A stretch of 64,000 bases of DNA from VRUE01 sp963817945 (GCA_963817945.1 CAWFQH010000001.1:62001-126000), one strand, 5' to 3'; positions 1 to 8,907 are shown, counted from the stretch's first letter. Made by a program: numbers and translations. Notes: a model not told the origin generated them from the sequence alone.

Positions 1-840
1 GCCGCCGTAGGTGTCGACGATGATCTTGCGGCCGGTGAGGCCGGCGTCGCCGACCGGGCCGCCGATCACGAACTTGCCGGTCGGATTGACGAGGAAGCTC
101 TCGCGCAGCGACCCCTCCTCGTACATCCCCGGTACCTCGGCGGTGAGGACCGGCAGCACGACGTTCTCCCAGAGATCGCCCTTGATTCGCTCCTGCGAGT
201 CGACCTCCTCGGCGTGCTGGGTGGAGATCAAGAGCTTCTCGACCTTGACCGGGCGACCGTCCGCGTAGCGGACCGAGACCTGCGTCTTGCCGTCCGGTCC
301 GAGGTAGCCGAGGGTGTCGTCCTTGCGGACCTCGGCGAGGCGCTCGGCGAGCCGGTGCGCGATGTGGATCGGCATCGGCATCAGGGCCTCGGTCTCGTCG
401 GTCGCGTAGCCGAACATCATTCCCTGGTCGCCGGCGCCGGCGACGTCCAGCTCGTCGTCGTCGCTGGGGTCGACGCGGGTCTCCAGCGCGTGGTCGACGC
501 CCTGGGCGATGTCGGGGGACTGCTCGTCGAGCGAGACGATGACCGAGATGTGGTCGCAGTTGTAGCCGTAGTCGCCGTGGTCGTAGCCGATCTTGCGGAT
601 CGTCTCGCGGACGATCTCGGGCACGTTGAGGTGGACGTCGGTGGAGATCTCGCCCGAGACCACCGCCATGCCGGTGTTGACCAGCGACTCGCAGGCGACG
701 CGGCCCTCCGGGTCCCCCGCCATCACCGCATCGAGGACGGCGTCGGAGATCTGGTCGCAGACCTTGTCGGGATGGCCCTCGGTGACCGACTCCGACGTGA
801 ACAGGTACTCCCCCTCGGCAAGCGGCTCTCTGGTTTGCAT
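1..840 (-). CDS. metK: S-adenosylmethionine synthetase, N-terminal 280 residues (cut by window edge)
   Basis: MetK makes S-adenosylmethionine from methionine and ATP in the cytoplasm. The reading frame starts with ATG at 840 and stays open to base 1, so the C-terminal third lies outside the window. Visible family motifs are TSESVTEGHPDK (residues 15-26, ATP/methionine binding), DAVLDA, and GAGDQGMMFGYA around residue 117. The fragment ends inside the GRKIIVDTYGG segment. The gene follows der by 21 bases on the same strand and is probably the last visible gene of the cmk-der-metK transcript. No SAM riboswitch fits in that gap. Identification is secure. Confidence 0.95.
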   Translation of the reverse strand, partial: MQTREPLAEGEYLFTSESVTEGHPDKVCDQISDAVLDAVMAGDPEGRVACESLVNTGMAVVSGEISTDVHLNVPEIVRETIRKIGYDHGDYGYNCDHISVIVSLDEQSPDIAQGVDHALETRVDPSDDDELDVAGAGDQGMMFGYATDETEALMPMPIHIAHRLAERLAEVRKDDTLGYLGPDGKTQVSVRYADGRPVKVEKLLISTQHAEEVDSQERIKGDLWENVVLPVLTAEVPGMYEEGSLRESFLVNPTGKFVIGGPVGDAGLTGRKIIVDTYGG

Positions 841-861
841 GGAAGAAAGCCTAGTGGACGC

Positions 862-2178
862 TCAGCGACGCTGACGGCGCGTATGGGGGACGAAATCGAT
901 CACCAGCGGGACGCCCTCCAGGCCGTAGGTCTCGCGCAGCCGGTTCTCCAGGTGGTAGGCCCAGTCGCGGACGATCAGGCGGCGGTCGTTGACCTGGATC
1001 GCGAACCGCGGCGGGCTCTCCCCCACCTGGGCCGCGTAGTAGAGGCGCAGGCGCTTGCCGCGCCGCGAGGGCGGCGGCGTCTTGGCGACGACGTCGTTGA
1101 GGAATCGGTTCAGCTCCGGCGTCGGGATCCGCGAGGCCGCCAGGTCGGCCAGCTCCAGCGCTTTCGGCAGCAGCTTCGGCACGTTGCGACCGCGCAGCGC
1201 CGAGCAGGTGATCACCGCCGGTCGCAGCCGCAGCTTGCGCTCCACCCGAGCGCGGGCGTCGTCGACGTCGGTCGCGCTCACGTCCCACTTGTTCAGCACG
1301 AGGAGGGTCGCGCAGCCGGCGACCATCGCCAGCTCGGCGATCCGCAGGTCTTCCGCCGTGACGCCCTCGGAGGCGTCGCAGACGACGATTGCCACGTCAG
1401 CCCGCTCGACCGCGAGCTCCGTGCGCAGCTGTGCGTAGTGGTCAACCGTGCCGGCGACCTTGGCGCGCCGCCTCAGGCCGGCGGTGTCGACCAGGCGCAC
1501 CTGTCGGCCCTCGACCTCGAGGTCGGTGTCGATCGCGTCGCGGGTCGTGCCGGCCCGCGGTGAGACGATCGTCCGCTCGTCCCGCAGGAAGGCGTTGACC
1601 AGCGAGGACTTGCCGACGTTGGGCCGACCGATCACGGCGACGCTCACCCGCTCGGACTCGTCCGGCTGCGGCGGACGGTCGCCGAGCGACTCCACCACTC
1701 GGTCGAGCAGGTCGCCAGTGCCGAGCCCGTGGGTGGCGGAGACGGCGAGTGGGTCGCCGAGTCCGAGCTGGTGGAACTCCGCGGTCAAGTGCTCGTCGCC
1801 GGGACGGTCGACTTTGTTGACAGCGACCACGACCGGGGCCTCGGCGCCGCGGAGCGCCGCGGCCAGCTCCAGGTCACCGGCGCGCACCCCGGCGCGGGCG
1901 TCGACGACCAGCAGGATCGCGTCCGCCTCGTCGATCCCGATCCGGGCCTGACGCCGCACGTCCTCCGCTAGCTCATCGGGATCGGCGAGGTCGATGCCGC
2001 CGGTGTCGAGCAGCTCGAAGGCGACTCCGTTCCACTCGCAAGGCACCCGCTTGCGGTCCCGAGTGACCCCCGCCTCCGCATGCGTCACCGCCTCGCGACC
2101 GCCAGCGAGGCGGTTGACGAGGGTGCTCTTGCCGACGTTGGGGAAGCCGACCACGGCGACCGTAGGCAGCCGGCTCAC
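862..2178 (-). CDS. der: Ribosome-assembly GTPase Der (EngA)
   Basis: Der is the double-GTPase that helps mature the 50S ribosomal subunit. The 438-residue protein has the usual family length and layout: first G domain with P-loop GFPNVGKST at residues 11-19 and NKVD near 121, second G domain with P-loop GRPNVGKSS at 184-192 and NKWD, then a KH-like C-terminal domain ending in a basic HTRRQRR tail. The start is GTG, and this GTG overlaps the cmk stop as GTGA, so the two genes are translationally coupled. Pairing with cmk and scpAB upstream is the common actinobacterial and firmicute arrangement. Confidence 0.96.
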   Translation of the reverse strand: MSRLPTVAVVGFPNVGKSTLVNRLAGGREAVTHAEAGVTRDRKRVPCEWNGVAFELLDTGGIDLADPDELAEDVRRQARIGIDEADAILLVVDARAGVRAGDLELAAALRGAEAPVVVAVNKVDRPGDEHLTAEFHQLGLGDPLAVSATHGLGTGDLLDRVVESLGDRPPQPDESERVSVAVIGRPNVGKSSLVNAFLRDERTIVSPRAGTTRDAIDTDLEVEGRQVRLVDTAGLRRRAKVAGTVDHYAQLRTELAVERADVAIVVCDASEGVTAEDLRIAELAMVAGCATLLVLNKWDVSATDVDDARARVERKLRLRPAVITCSALRGRNVPKLLPKALELADLAASRIPTPELNRFLNDVVAKTPPPSRRGKRLRLYYAAQVGESPPRFAIQVNDRRLIVRDWAYHLENRLRETYGLEGVPLVIDFVPHTRRQRR

Positions 2179-2813
2179 GCCAAGCCCCGCTTGTGGGCCA
2201 GCGCGACGATGTGGGCGATGACCTCATCGGCGGCGAGCTTCGTGGTGTCGACCTCTACCGCGTCGGGCGCGGCGCGCAGGGCGCTGTGCTCGCGCGTCTG
2301 GTCCCGCTCGTCGCGCCGCCGCTGCGCCGCCAGCACCGTCCCCTCCTCCTCGCCGGTCTGGAGCGCACGGCGGCGAGCGCGCTCCTCGGCCGAGGCAGTG
2401 AGGAAGACCTTGAGCGGCGACTCGGGGCTGACCACGGTGCCGATGTCGCGGCCCTCGGCGACGTAGCGGCCGGCACCGATCAGCCGTCGCTGCTCGGCGA
2501 CCATCGCCTCACGCACGCCGAGGTGGACGGAGACGCGCGAAGACGCCTCGGTCACCCGCCCCGAGCGGATCGCGGTGCTGACGTCGCGCCCGTCGAGCTC
2601 GACCCGCTCGCCGTCGAGACCGATCCGCAGCGAACGCGCCAGCGCCGTCATCGCCTCGCCGTCGTCGAGGTCGGCACCCCGCTCCAAACCAGCCAGCGCG
2701 ACGCAGCGGTACATCGCCCCGGAATCGAGGTAGGTGAAGCCGAGCGCCGTCGCCACCGCGCGGGCGACGGTCGACTTGCCGGCCCCGGCGGGCCCGTCTA
2801 TCGCGATGACCAT
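2175..2813 (-). CDS. cmk: Cytidylate kinase
   Basis: Cmk phosphorylates CMP and dCMP to the diphosphates, feeding CTP and dCTP pools. The 212-residue protein begins MVIAIDGPAGAGKST, with the P-loop at residues 7-15, and carries the YLDSGAMYR segment and the (A)EGRDIGTVV nucleotide-binding motif typical of bacterial Cmk. Length is normal. It sits 17 bases downstream of aroA and overlaps der by four bases, so it links the aromatic pathway genes to der in one likely transcript. Confidence 0.95.
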   Translation of the reverse strand: MVIAIDGPAGAGKSTVARAVATALGFTYLDSGAMYRCVALAGLERGADLDDGEAMTALARSLRIGLDGERVELDGRDVSTAIRSGRVTEASSRVSVHLGVREAMVAEQRRLIGAGRYVAEGRDIGTVVSPESPLKVFLTASAEERARRRALQTGEEEGTVLAAQRRRDERDQTREHSALRAAPDAVEVDTTKLAADEVIAHIVALAHKRGLA

Positions 2814-2830
2814 GGCCGGCAGGCTATGGC

Positions 2831-4123
2831 TCAGCGCGAAAGCACAGCGAGATCCGCCTCGAAGCCCGGGTAGCTGACCCCGGCAGCGCCCATGCCTCCT
2901 ACCTCGACGCCCTCGTGCGACGCGAGTCCGGCGACCGCCCCGAGCATCGCGATGCGGTGATCGCCGTGCGAGTCGACCGCGCCGCCGCGCAGGCCGCCGG
3001 TGCCGGCGATCCGCATCCCGTCCTCGCTCGTCTCGACCTCGGCACCGAGCGCAGTCAGCGCCGCGCTGACGGTGGCGATGCGATCGCTCTCCTTACGCCG
3101 TAGCTCGGCAGCGTCGCCGATCGTCGTCTCCCCCTCGGCGAAGCAGGCGGCGAGGGCGACCAGCGGCAGCTCGTCGATCGCCAGCGGGATCTCGGCGCCG
3201 CCGACCTCCGTTCCTCGCAGGGCCGAGGCACGTGCCCGGATCCGCCCGCTCGGCTCGCCACCCCGTTCACCTTCGGCCTCGACCACGACCTCGGCGCCCA
3301 TCCGGTCCAGAATCGCCAGCAGGCCGGTGCGGGTCGGGTTCAGTCCGACGCCGAGCAGCTCGACCGCGCTGCCAGGGACCAGCAGCGCGGCGACGAGAAA
3401 GAACGCCGCCGAGGAGAAGTCGGCGGGGACGACGATCTCACCCGGTTCCAGCCGCGCGGCCGGGCGCACCGTGACGGCGCCGTCGGCGCGCTCAATCTCG
3501 GCCCCGGCAGCGGCCAGCATGCGCTCGCTGTGGTCGCGGGTCGGCAGCGGCTCGACGACCCGCGTCTCGCCCTCCGCAAGTAGGCCGGCAAAGAGCAGGC
3601 AGGACTTGACCTGTGCGCTGGCGACCGGCAGCCGGTAGGAGATCCCGCGCAGCGGCGCGCCCTCGATCCGCAGCGGCGGCAGACGGTCCTCGCGACAGCT
3701 CAGTCGCGCGCCCATCTGCCGCAGCGGCTCGGCGACGCGGTCGACCGGGCGACGGCGGATCGAGTCGTCGCCGTCAAGCGTCCAGGAGCCGGCCTCCTGC
3801 CCCGCCAGCCAGCCGGGTAGCAGGCGCAGCAGGGTGCCGGCATTGCCGACGTCCACCTGCGCCTCGGCGGCACCACGTAGGCCTACGCCCCGCACCCGGA
3901 TCGATGGTTCGATCGTGTCGGCTCCGCAGCCCTCCACCTCCGCCCCGAGCAACTCGACTGCCGCCAGCGTCGAGCGCGTGTCGGCGGAATCGAGGTAGCC
4001 CTCGATCGTCGTCTCGCTTTCGCCCATCGCGGCGATCAGCGCCGCCCGGTGCGAGACCGACTTGTCTGCTGGCGGCCGCAGCGATCCGCGCAGCGGGCCG
4101 GAGGGATCGAAGCGGGTGGCCAC
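2831..4123 (-). CDS. aroA: 3-phosphoshikimate 1-carboxyvinyltransferase (EPSP synthase)
   Basis: AroA catalyses the sixth shikimate-pathway step, joining shikimate-3-phosphate and PEP. The 430-residue protein has the substrate-binding ADKSVSHR (19-26), GNAGT (93-97), the DDSIRRRP loop, SAQVKS, and the C-terminal RRKESDR and DHRIAM motifs. The start is GTG at 4123, six bases after the tyrA stop. Neighbours tyrA, aroF, hisC and aroH make this an aromatic amino-acid operon. Residue G95 in the NAG-T loop is the ordinary residue at that site. Confidence 0.96.
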   Translation of the reverse strand: MATRFDPSGPLRGSLRPPADKSVSHRAALIAAMGESETTIEGYLDSADTRSTLAAVELLGAEVEGCGADTIEPSIRVRGVGLRGAAEAQVDVGNAGTLLRLLPGWLAGQEAGSWTLDGDDSIRRRPVDRVAEPLRQMGARLSCREDRLPPLRIEGAPLRGISYRLPVASAQVKSCLLFAGLLAEGETRVVEPLPTRDHSERMLAAAGAEIERADGAVTVRPAARLEPGEIVVPADFSSAAFFLVAALLVPGSAVELLGVGLNPTRTGLLAILDRMGAEVVVEAEGERGGEPSGRIRARASALRGTEVGGAEIPLAIDELPLVALAACFAEGETTIGDAAELRRKESDRIATVSAALTALGAEVETSEDGMRIAGTGGLRGGAVDSHGDHRIAMLGAVAGLASHEGVEVGGMGAAGVSYPGFEADLAVLSR

Positions 4124-4129
4124 CGCCGG

Positions 4130-5215
4130 CTAGGCGCTCTCGCCGAGCGCGGTCGCCGTGTGGCCGAGCCCGGCGACCAGGTTCGCGGCCCGCTCGGCCT
4201 GCTCCTCACCGGCAACCCAAACCGAGATCGCCCCCGAACGCATGTCCGCGGCCGGGTGGAGCGCCATGTCCTCGATGTTGACGCCGGCCTCGCCCAGCGC
4301 CAGCGCCAGCTCGGCGACAATCCCGGGCCGGTTGGGGACTACGACGCGCACCTCGTGCAGCGGGCCGGCGCCCCGCTCCGTCTCCAGCAGGCGCAGGCGG
4401 TCGGCGCCGGCGGTGGCGTGCCAGTCCGCCACAGCGTCGGCCTCGCCTGCCGCGATCAACTCCTTCGCCTCGCCGAGCCGGGCGATGGCATCGTCGATGG
4501 CGGCGGCGATCGCCTCGCGGTTGCCGCTGAAGATGTCGCTCCAGATCGCCGGGTTCGAGCCGGCAACGCGGGTCGCGTCACGGAAGCTGGGCCCCACCTC
4601 CGGCATCCGTTGCGAGTCGCGGGTCAGCTCCGCCGCCGCCTGGGCGGCGAGCACGTTGGCGAGAACATGCGGAAGGTGGCTCACGGTCGCCATCAGTCGA
4701 TCGTGCGCCTCGGCGTCGATCGCCTGCGGGCGGGCACCGAGGTCGGATACGAGGCGCTGCAGGCGGTCGTAGAGGATGCCGCTGGAGCGCTCTGTCGGCG
4801 TCAGGTACCAGCGGGCGCCCTCGAAGAGGTCGGCGCGCGCGTTCTGCACGCCGGCGGTCTCGGCGCCGGCGAGGGGATGGCCGCCGATGAAACGCTCGTC
4901 CCCGCCCAGCGCCTCGACCAGCTGGCGCTTGGTCGAGCCGGCGTCGGTGACGACAGTCTCCGAACCACTTGCCTCCAGCGCCTCCTGCACGAGCTGCGGC
5001 AGGACCGAGACCGGCGCGGCGCAGAAGACAACGTCGGCCTCGGCGCAGGCCTCGCCGACCGAGTCGGCCGAACGGTCCACGGCCCCCAGCTCGACCGCCC
5101 GCTCCAGCGTCGCCCGCCTCGGTCCCCAGCCGACGACCTCGCAGCCGAGCCGCTGCCGGGCGGCGAGCCCGATCGAGCCTCCGATCAGGCCGACCCCGAG
5201 GACAGCAGCCTTCAT
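4130..5215 (-). CDS. tyrA: Prephenate dehydrogenase with C-terminal ACT domain
   Basis: TyrA converts prephenate to 4-hydroxyphenylpyruvate with NAD(P), the committed step to tyrosine. The 361-residue protein has an N-terminal Rossmann motif GVGLIGGSIG (7-16), the catalytic-domain segments GGHPLAGAE and VSHLPH, and a C-terminal ACT domain from about residue 285 (EVRVVVPNRPGIVAEL). The ACT domain suggests feedback control by tyrosine; this is family knowledge, not shown here. ATG overlaps the aroF stop as ATGA. Confidence 0.93.
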   Translation of the reverse strand: MKAAVLGVGLIGGSIGLAARQRLGCEVVGWGPRRATLERAVELGAVDRSADSVGEACAEADVVFCAAPVSVLPQLVQEALEASGSETVVTDAGSTKRQLVEALGGDERFIGGHPLAGAETAGVQNARADLFEGARWYLTPTERSSGILYDRLQRLVSDLGARPQAIDAEAHDRLMATVSHLPHVLANVLAAQAAAELTRDSQRMPEVGPSFRDATRVAGSNPAIWSDIFSGNREAIAAAIDDAIARLGEAKELIAAGEADAVADWHATAGADRLRLLETERGAGPLHEVRVVVPNRPGIVAELALALGEAGVNIEDMALHPAADMRSGAISVWVAGEEQAERAANLVAGLGHTATALGESA

Positions 5216-6297
5216 GCGCCGCGCCGCGCCCGCACCGCTCCCGCCAGCCGCTCCAGCACGGAGACCGTCTCCTCCCAGTCGATGCAGGGGTCGGTGATCG
5301 ACTGGCCGTAGGTGAGCGAGTCGACGTCGCCGGGGCCGAGCTCCTGCCTGCCCTCGACCAGGAAGGACTCGAGCATCACGCCGACGATCGCAGCGTTGCC
5401 GTCGGCGATCTGGTCGCCGATCTGGCCGGCGGCGGCGATCTGCTGCTCGGGGTCCTTGGCGCTGTTGTCGTGAGAGGCGTCGATCACCACTCGCTCCGCT
5501 AGCCCGGCCGCCCGCAGCTTCTCCAGCGCCGCGGCGATGCCGTCCGGGTCGCAGTTCGGCGCTCCCCGCCCGCCGCGCAGGATCACGTGGCCGTCGGGAT
5601 TGCCGGCGGTGTGGTGGATCGCCGGCCGGCCGGCGTCGTCGATGCCGGCGAAGGCGTGTGAGACGGCGGCGGCGCGGACCGCGTCGACCGCTACCTGGAC
5701 GTCGCCGTCGGTGCGGTTCTTGAAGCCGATCGGCATCGAGAGGCCAGAGCCGAGCTGCCGGTGGATCTGGCTCTCGGTCGTGCGCGCGCCAATCGCCCCC
5801 CAGGCGACCGTGTCGGCGATGTACTGCGGCGTGATCGGATCAAGGAACTCGCAGCCGATCGGCAGCCCCTGGTCGAGCACCTGGAGCAGCAGCGTGCGCG
5901 CCATTCGCAAGCCGGCGTTGACGTCACAAGAGCCGTCCAGGTAGGGGTCGTTGATCAGGCCCTTCCACCCGGTCGTGGTCCGCGGCTTCTCGAAGTAGAC
6001 CCGCATCGCGACCAGCAGGTCATCGTGCAGCTCGCTGGCCAGCCCGGCCAGCCGGCCGGCGTACTCGAGCGCCGCCTCGGGGTCGTGAACGCTGCAGGGT
6101 CCGACCACGACCAGCAACCGGTCGTCGCTGAGGTCGAGCACGTTGCCGACTTCGCCCCTACCGCGCACTACCGCCGCCTCCCGCTCATCGCCGAGTGGCA
6201 GGTCGCCGAGCAGCGCCTCGGGCGAGACCAGCTCCACGATCCGCTCGATCCTCTGGTCGCGGACGGGATCCCGCGTCCGCTGCATTCCGATCATCAT
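5212..6297 (-). CDS. aroF: 3-deoxy-7-phosphoheptulonate (DAHP) synthase, class I AroG type
   Basis: This enzyme condenses PEP and erythrose-4-phosphate, opening the shikimate pathway. It is the long class I type (AroFGH-like): the sequence has LLVVVGPCSVHDP, the KPRTTTGWKGLINDP signature, GARTTESQ, and HDNSAKDP. Class I AroFGH enzymes are less usual than class II in Actinobacteria. I chose ATG at 6297 because AGAAAGG lies just upstream; a GTG at 6318 and an ATG at 6285 are alternatives. The stop overlaps tyrA by four bases. The 270-base gap upstream suggests its own promoter. Confidence 0.93.
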   Translation of the reverse strand: MMIGMQRTRDPVRDQRIERIVELVSPEALLGDLPLGDEREAAVVRGRGEVGNVLDLSDDRLLVVVGPCSVHDPEAALEYAGRLAGLASELHDDLLVAMRVYFEKPRTTTGWKGLINDPYLDGSCDVNAGLRMARTLLLQVLDQGLPIGCEFLDPITPQYIADTVAWGAIGARTTESQIHRQLGSGLSMPIGFKNRTDGDVQVAVDAVRAAAVSHAFAGIDDAGRPAIHHTAGNPDGHVILRGGRGAPNCDPDGIAAALEKLRAAGLAERVVIDASHDNSAKDPEQQIAAAGQIGDQIADGNAAIVGVMLESFLVEGRQELGPGDVDSLTYGQSITDPCIDWEETVSVLERLAGAVRARRGA

Positions 6298-6569
6298 CTT
6301 GCCGCCGCCTTTCTCCACATCAAGACCTTACTTTCCAAGCGGGCTTCGCCATGCGAGCGCGGGCATCGGGAAGCACGCGAACCGCTGCACCGGCGCCCGG
6401 CCAACGCTCTTATGAATGCGGCGCGATGCCGCCAGGCCGGACGCCTAGCTAAATCGCCAGGGATACGAGATGCGCACAGGGGCAACCGCGGCGCGCCTCG
6501 CGCACATGCTGCTGGCGGTGTCGCCTGTTCGCTTCATTGCTCGAAGAGTTTTTACCATGAAGGGGCAGC
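6298..6569. other. Intergenic region between hisC and aroF
   Basis: About 270 bases separate the hisC stop from the aroF start on the minus strand. I see no RNA gene, T-box or clear attenuator. A T-rich stretch (gtttttacc on the plus strand near 6548-6556) is close to the hisC end and might belong to a terminator, but no strong stem precedes it. The region most likely holds the aroF-tyrA-aroA promoter and leader. Confidence 0.4.
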
Positions 6570-7664
6570 TCAGGGGAGCAGCTCGCCTAGCTCAGCCAGG
6601 AATCGGTCGTTCTCGGCCGGGGTGCCGTAGCTGACGCGGATGTGGCCAGGGCCGCCGAGCGGGGTCCCGGCGCGCACCGCGATCTGGCGCTCGCCGAGGC
6701 CGGCGACGATCTCCTTCTCGTCACCGTCGCCGAGGTCGACCCAGGAGAAGTTGGCCTGCGTGGCCGTCGTCCGCAGGCCGAGCTCGTGCAGCCCTTCCTC
6801 AACTCTGACGCGCTCCACGAGCGTCTGCTCGACGCGGCGCTCGACGTCGTCCTGGTGCAGGATCGCCTCCGCCGCCGCCGCCTGGGCCAGCGCGTTGACG
6901 CTGAACGGCTGCCGGACGGCGTCGACGGCGGCGCGGAACTTGGCCGAGCCGATCGCGAACCCGACCCGCAGGCCAGCCAGCCCGTAGACCTTGCTGAAGG
7001 TCCGCAGCACCACCAGATTCGGGAAGTCGGCCAGCAGATCGATCGTCGCGTCGGGATCGTCGTTGGTCTGGAAATCGACGTAGGCCTCGTCGAGGACGAT
7101 GGTGACGTGGGCGGGCAGGCCTTCACAGAAAGCGGCGACCTGTGCCGCTGGCAGATGGGTGCCGGTCGGGTTGTTCGGGTTGCAGACGATGATCAGCTGG
7201 GTCGCCGCCGTGACCTCGCTCGCCATCGCTTCGAGGTCGTGCACTTCGCCCTCGCCGAGCGCGACGCGGATCTCGCGGGCCCCGGAGAGCGCCGCCAGGT
7301 ACGGGTACATCGAGAAGGAAGGCCAGGCGTAGATGATCTCGGCGCCGGGCTCGCAGAGGGCCTCGGCCGCGGCGAGCAGGATCTCGCAGGAGCCGTTGCC
7401 GACGGCGACGTGCCCCGGCTCGGTCTCGTAGCGCTCGGCGATCCGGCGGCGCAGCAGCGTCGCCCCAGGATCTGGGTAGCGGTTCATCGCCGTGGCCGCC
7501 GCGCGAATCGCGTCGACGACCCTGGGGTGCGGTGAAAAAGGCGACTCGTTGGAGGCGAGCTGGGCTATGCCCCCGGCGGCGATCGCCTCCGGCGCCTTGC
7601 CGGCCGGGACGCCGGCCTGGTAGCCCGGGATGCGGGCGAGCTTCTCCGCGAAGGTGACGGTCAT
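6570..7664 (-). CDS. hisC: Histidinol-phosphate / aromatic aminotransferase
   Basis: This is a PLP-dependent fold-type I aminotransferase of the HisC family, 364 residues. Motifs are NPNNPTG, the DEAYVDF acidic strand, and SKVYGLAGLRVGF, which contains the PLP lysine. HisC enzymes act on histidinol phosphate and often on phenylpyruvate and hydroxyphenylpyruvate. Lying between chorismate mutase (aroH) and DAHP synthase, with no his genes in view, it probably transaminates phenylalanine and tyrosine precursors here. That substrate assignment is inferred from context. Confidence 0.88.
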   Translation of the reverse strand: MTVTFAEKLARIPGYQAGVPAGKAPEAIAAGGIAQLASNESPFSPHPRVVDAIRAAATAMNRYPDPGATLLRRRIAERYETEPGHVAVGNGSCEILLAAAEALCEPGAEIIYAWPSFSMYPYLAALSGAREIRVALGEGEVHDLEAMASEVTAATQLIIVCNPNNPTGTHLPAAQVAAFCEGLPAHVTIVLDEAYVDFQTNDDPDATIDLLADFPNLVVLRTFSKVYGLAGLRVGFAIGSAKFRAAVDAVRQPFSVNALAQAAAAEAILHQDDVERRVEQTLVERVRVEEGLHELGLRTTATQANFSWVDLGDGDEKEIVAGLGERQIAVRAGTPLGGPGHIRVSYGTPAENDRFLAELGELLP

Positions 7665-7688
7665 GGAAAGGAGTGTGCCGGATACGCC

Positions 7689-7722
7689 CCTGACGCCCCC
7701 GGGCCGGCCCGGGGGCGTCAGG
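7689..7722. repeat. 34-bp perfect palindrome between aroH and hisC
   Basis: Two 17-base arms meet without a loop; the left arm reads CCTGACGCCCCCGGGCC and the right arm is its exact reverse complement. It starts three bases beyond the aroH stop (minus strand) and ends 24 bases before the hisC start. No U-tract follows, so if it terminates aroH transcription it is a U-less hairpin of the kind often described in Actinobacteria. Confidence 0.8.
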
Positions 7723-7725
7723 CCG

Positions 7726-8100
7726 CTACTGGGCGGCGTGCAAGTCGGAGCGCAGTTCCTGCGTCGCCCCGAGATAGGCGTGGGCGGGCACGTGCCCGAC
7801 CGGCGCGTAGTAGTGGACCATCGCCCGGATCACCCGCGGCATCGCGCCCGGCACCGGGATCTCCTGGCAGCAGAGCAGCGGCACCGCGTCGAGGCCGGCG
7901 CCGCGAGCCGCTACCGCCGGGAACTCGGCGTCGAGGTCCACGGTTGTGGTGAAGAGGCAGCTGACCAGCGCCTCGGCCTCGAGAGAGTTGCGGCCCAGTA
8001 GCTCCTGCATCAGCTCTGTGGTGGCGTCGACAATCGCTCCTGCCTCGTTTGCCTCCGCCTGCACCGCGCCGCGCACGGCGAAAAGTCTCTGCTCGTCCAT
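7726..8100 (-). CDS. aroH: Chorismate mutase, AroH type
   Basis: AroH converts chorismate to prephenate, feeding tyrA next door. The 124-residue protein starts MDEQRLFAVRGA and shows the AroH-class layout: an early arginine in VRGA (residue 10), the LLCCQEIPVPGAMPRVIR region with the active-site Cys/Glu and Arg, and HYYAP near the end. The length matches the Bacillus AroH trimeric class rather than the all-helical AroQ class. The ATG overlaps the rluB stop as ATGA, which fixes the start; a longer in-frame extension upstream is not coding. Confidence 0.92.
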   Translation of the reverse strand: MDEQRLFAVRGAVQAEANEAGAIVDATTELMQELLGRNSLEAEALVSCLFTTTVDLDAEFPAVAARGAGLDAVPLLCCQEIPVPGAMPRVIRAMVHYYAPVGHVPAHAYLGATQELRSDLHAAQ

Positions 8101-8792
8101 CACCGCGCATCTTCCCAGAGGGAGGCGATCTCTTCGGGTGAGAGGCGGCGGGCGTCGCCCTCGGCGAGGCCGCCGAGCTCGATCGGGCCGAAGCGGACGC
8201 GACGCAGGGCCACCACGACGTTGCCGACGGATTCGGCCATGCGGCGGACCTGGCGGTTGCGGCCCTCGCGCAGGATGATCTCGATCTCGCGCTCGCCGCG
8301 ACGCCACACCTCGGCCGGTGCAGTCGGACCGTCCTCTAGCTCGACGCCGCCCGCCAGCCGGCGAAGGTCCTCGGCGGACGGCGGGCGACGCAACTCGACC
8401 TGGTAGGTCTTCGGCACTTCGTAGCGCGGGTGGGTAAGGCGGTTGGCCAGCTCGCCGTCATTGGTCAGCAGCAGCAGCCCACTCGAGTCGGCGTCGAGGC
8501 GGCCGACCGGGTAGAGGCGCGCATCTGACCTCACCAGTTCCACTACCGCCGTGCGCTCGCCCGGCTCGTGCGCGGTCGAGACGACCCCGACCGGCTTGTT
8601 GACCGCCCAGACCTCGCGCGGCTCGGCCGCCACTGGCGTGCCGTTCACCCGCACGTCGTCCCCCACCTCGACGTCCCGGGCGGGGTCCGTGACGACCTCA
8701 CCGTTCACGGTGACGACTCCCTTGGCGATGATCGCCTCTGCCCGTCGCCTTGAAGCTATCCCGCCATGGGCGAGGAACTTGACCAAGCGCAC
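8100..8792 (-). CDS. rluB: 23S rRNA pseudouridine synthase, RsuA/RluB family
   Basis: This enzyme isomerises a uridine in 23S rRNA. The 230-residue protein has an N-terminal S4 RNA-binding domain (VRLVKFLAHGGIASRRRAE, residues 1-19) and the catalytic GRLDADSSGLLLLTNDG motif with the nucleophilic aspartate, followed by KTYQVEL and REGRNRQVRRM. The start is GTG at 8792. It sits after scpAB and before aroH, the usual scpA-scpB-rluB order. Whether it is RluB or another RsuA-family member cannot be told from sequence alone. Confidence 0.92.
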   Translation of the reverse strand: MRLVKFLAHGGIASRRRAEAIIAKGVVTVNGEVVTDPARDVEVGDDVRVNGTPVAAEPREVWAVNKPVGVVSTAHEPGERTAVVELVRSDARLYPVGRLDADSSGLLLLTNDGELANRLTHPRYEVPKTYQVELRRPPSAEDLRRLAGGVELEDGPTAPAEVWRRGEREIEIILREGRNRQVRRMAESVGNVVVALRRVRFGPIELGGLAEGDARRLSPEEIASLWEDAR

Positions 8793-8796
8793 TAAG

Positions 8797-8907
8797 AGCC
8801 GCTCCCGGTAGGGGTGGAACGTCTTGTACTTTTTCCGCGACCAGGCCCACGGACAGCCACAACCTGCCTTCGGAAAAAGTTAAGTGGAACCCCTGCCGGG
8901 AGCGGCT
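8797..8907. repeat. Nested long inverted repeat between scpB and rluB
   Basis: Outer arms at 8797-8815 (AGCCGCTCCCGGTAGGGGT) and 8889-8907 are 19-base reverse complements with one mismatch. Inner arms ACTTTTTCCG (8828-8837) and CGGAAAAAGT (8871-8880) are exact. It fills the whole gap between the scpB stop at 8914 and the rluB start at 8792. The size and symmetry suggest a large cruciform or RNA hairpin, possibly a terminator with read-through or a processing site. Confidence 0.8.

Noticed and set aside
214..1563. Long plus-strand open frame (449 codons) opposite metK and der
   Set aside because: Repetitive V/D/L-rich translation with no domain; it mirrors the minus-strand genes with clear homology.
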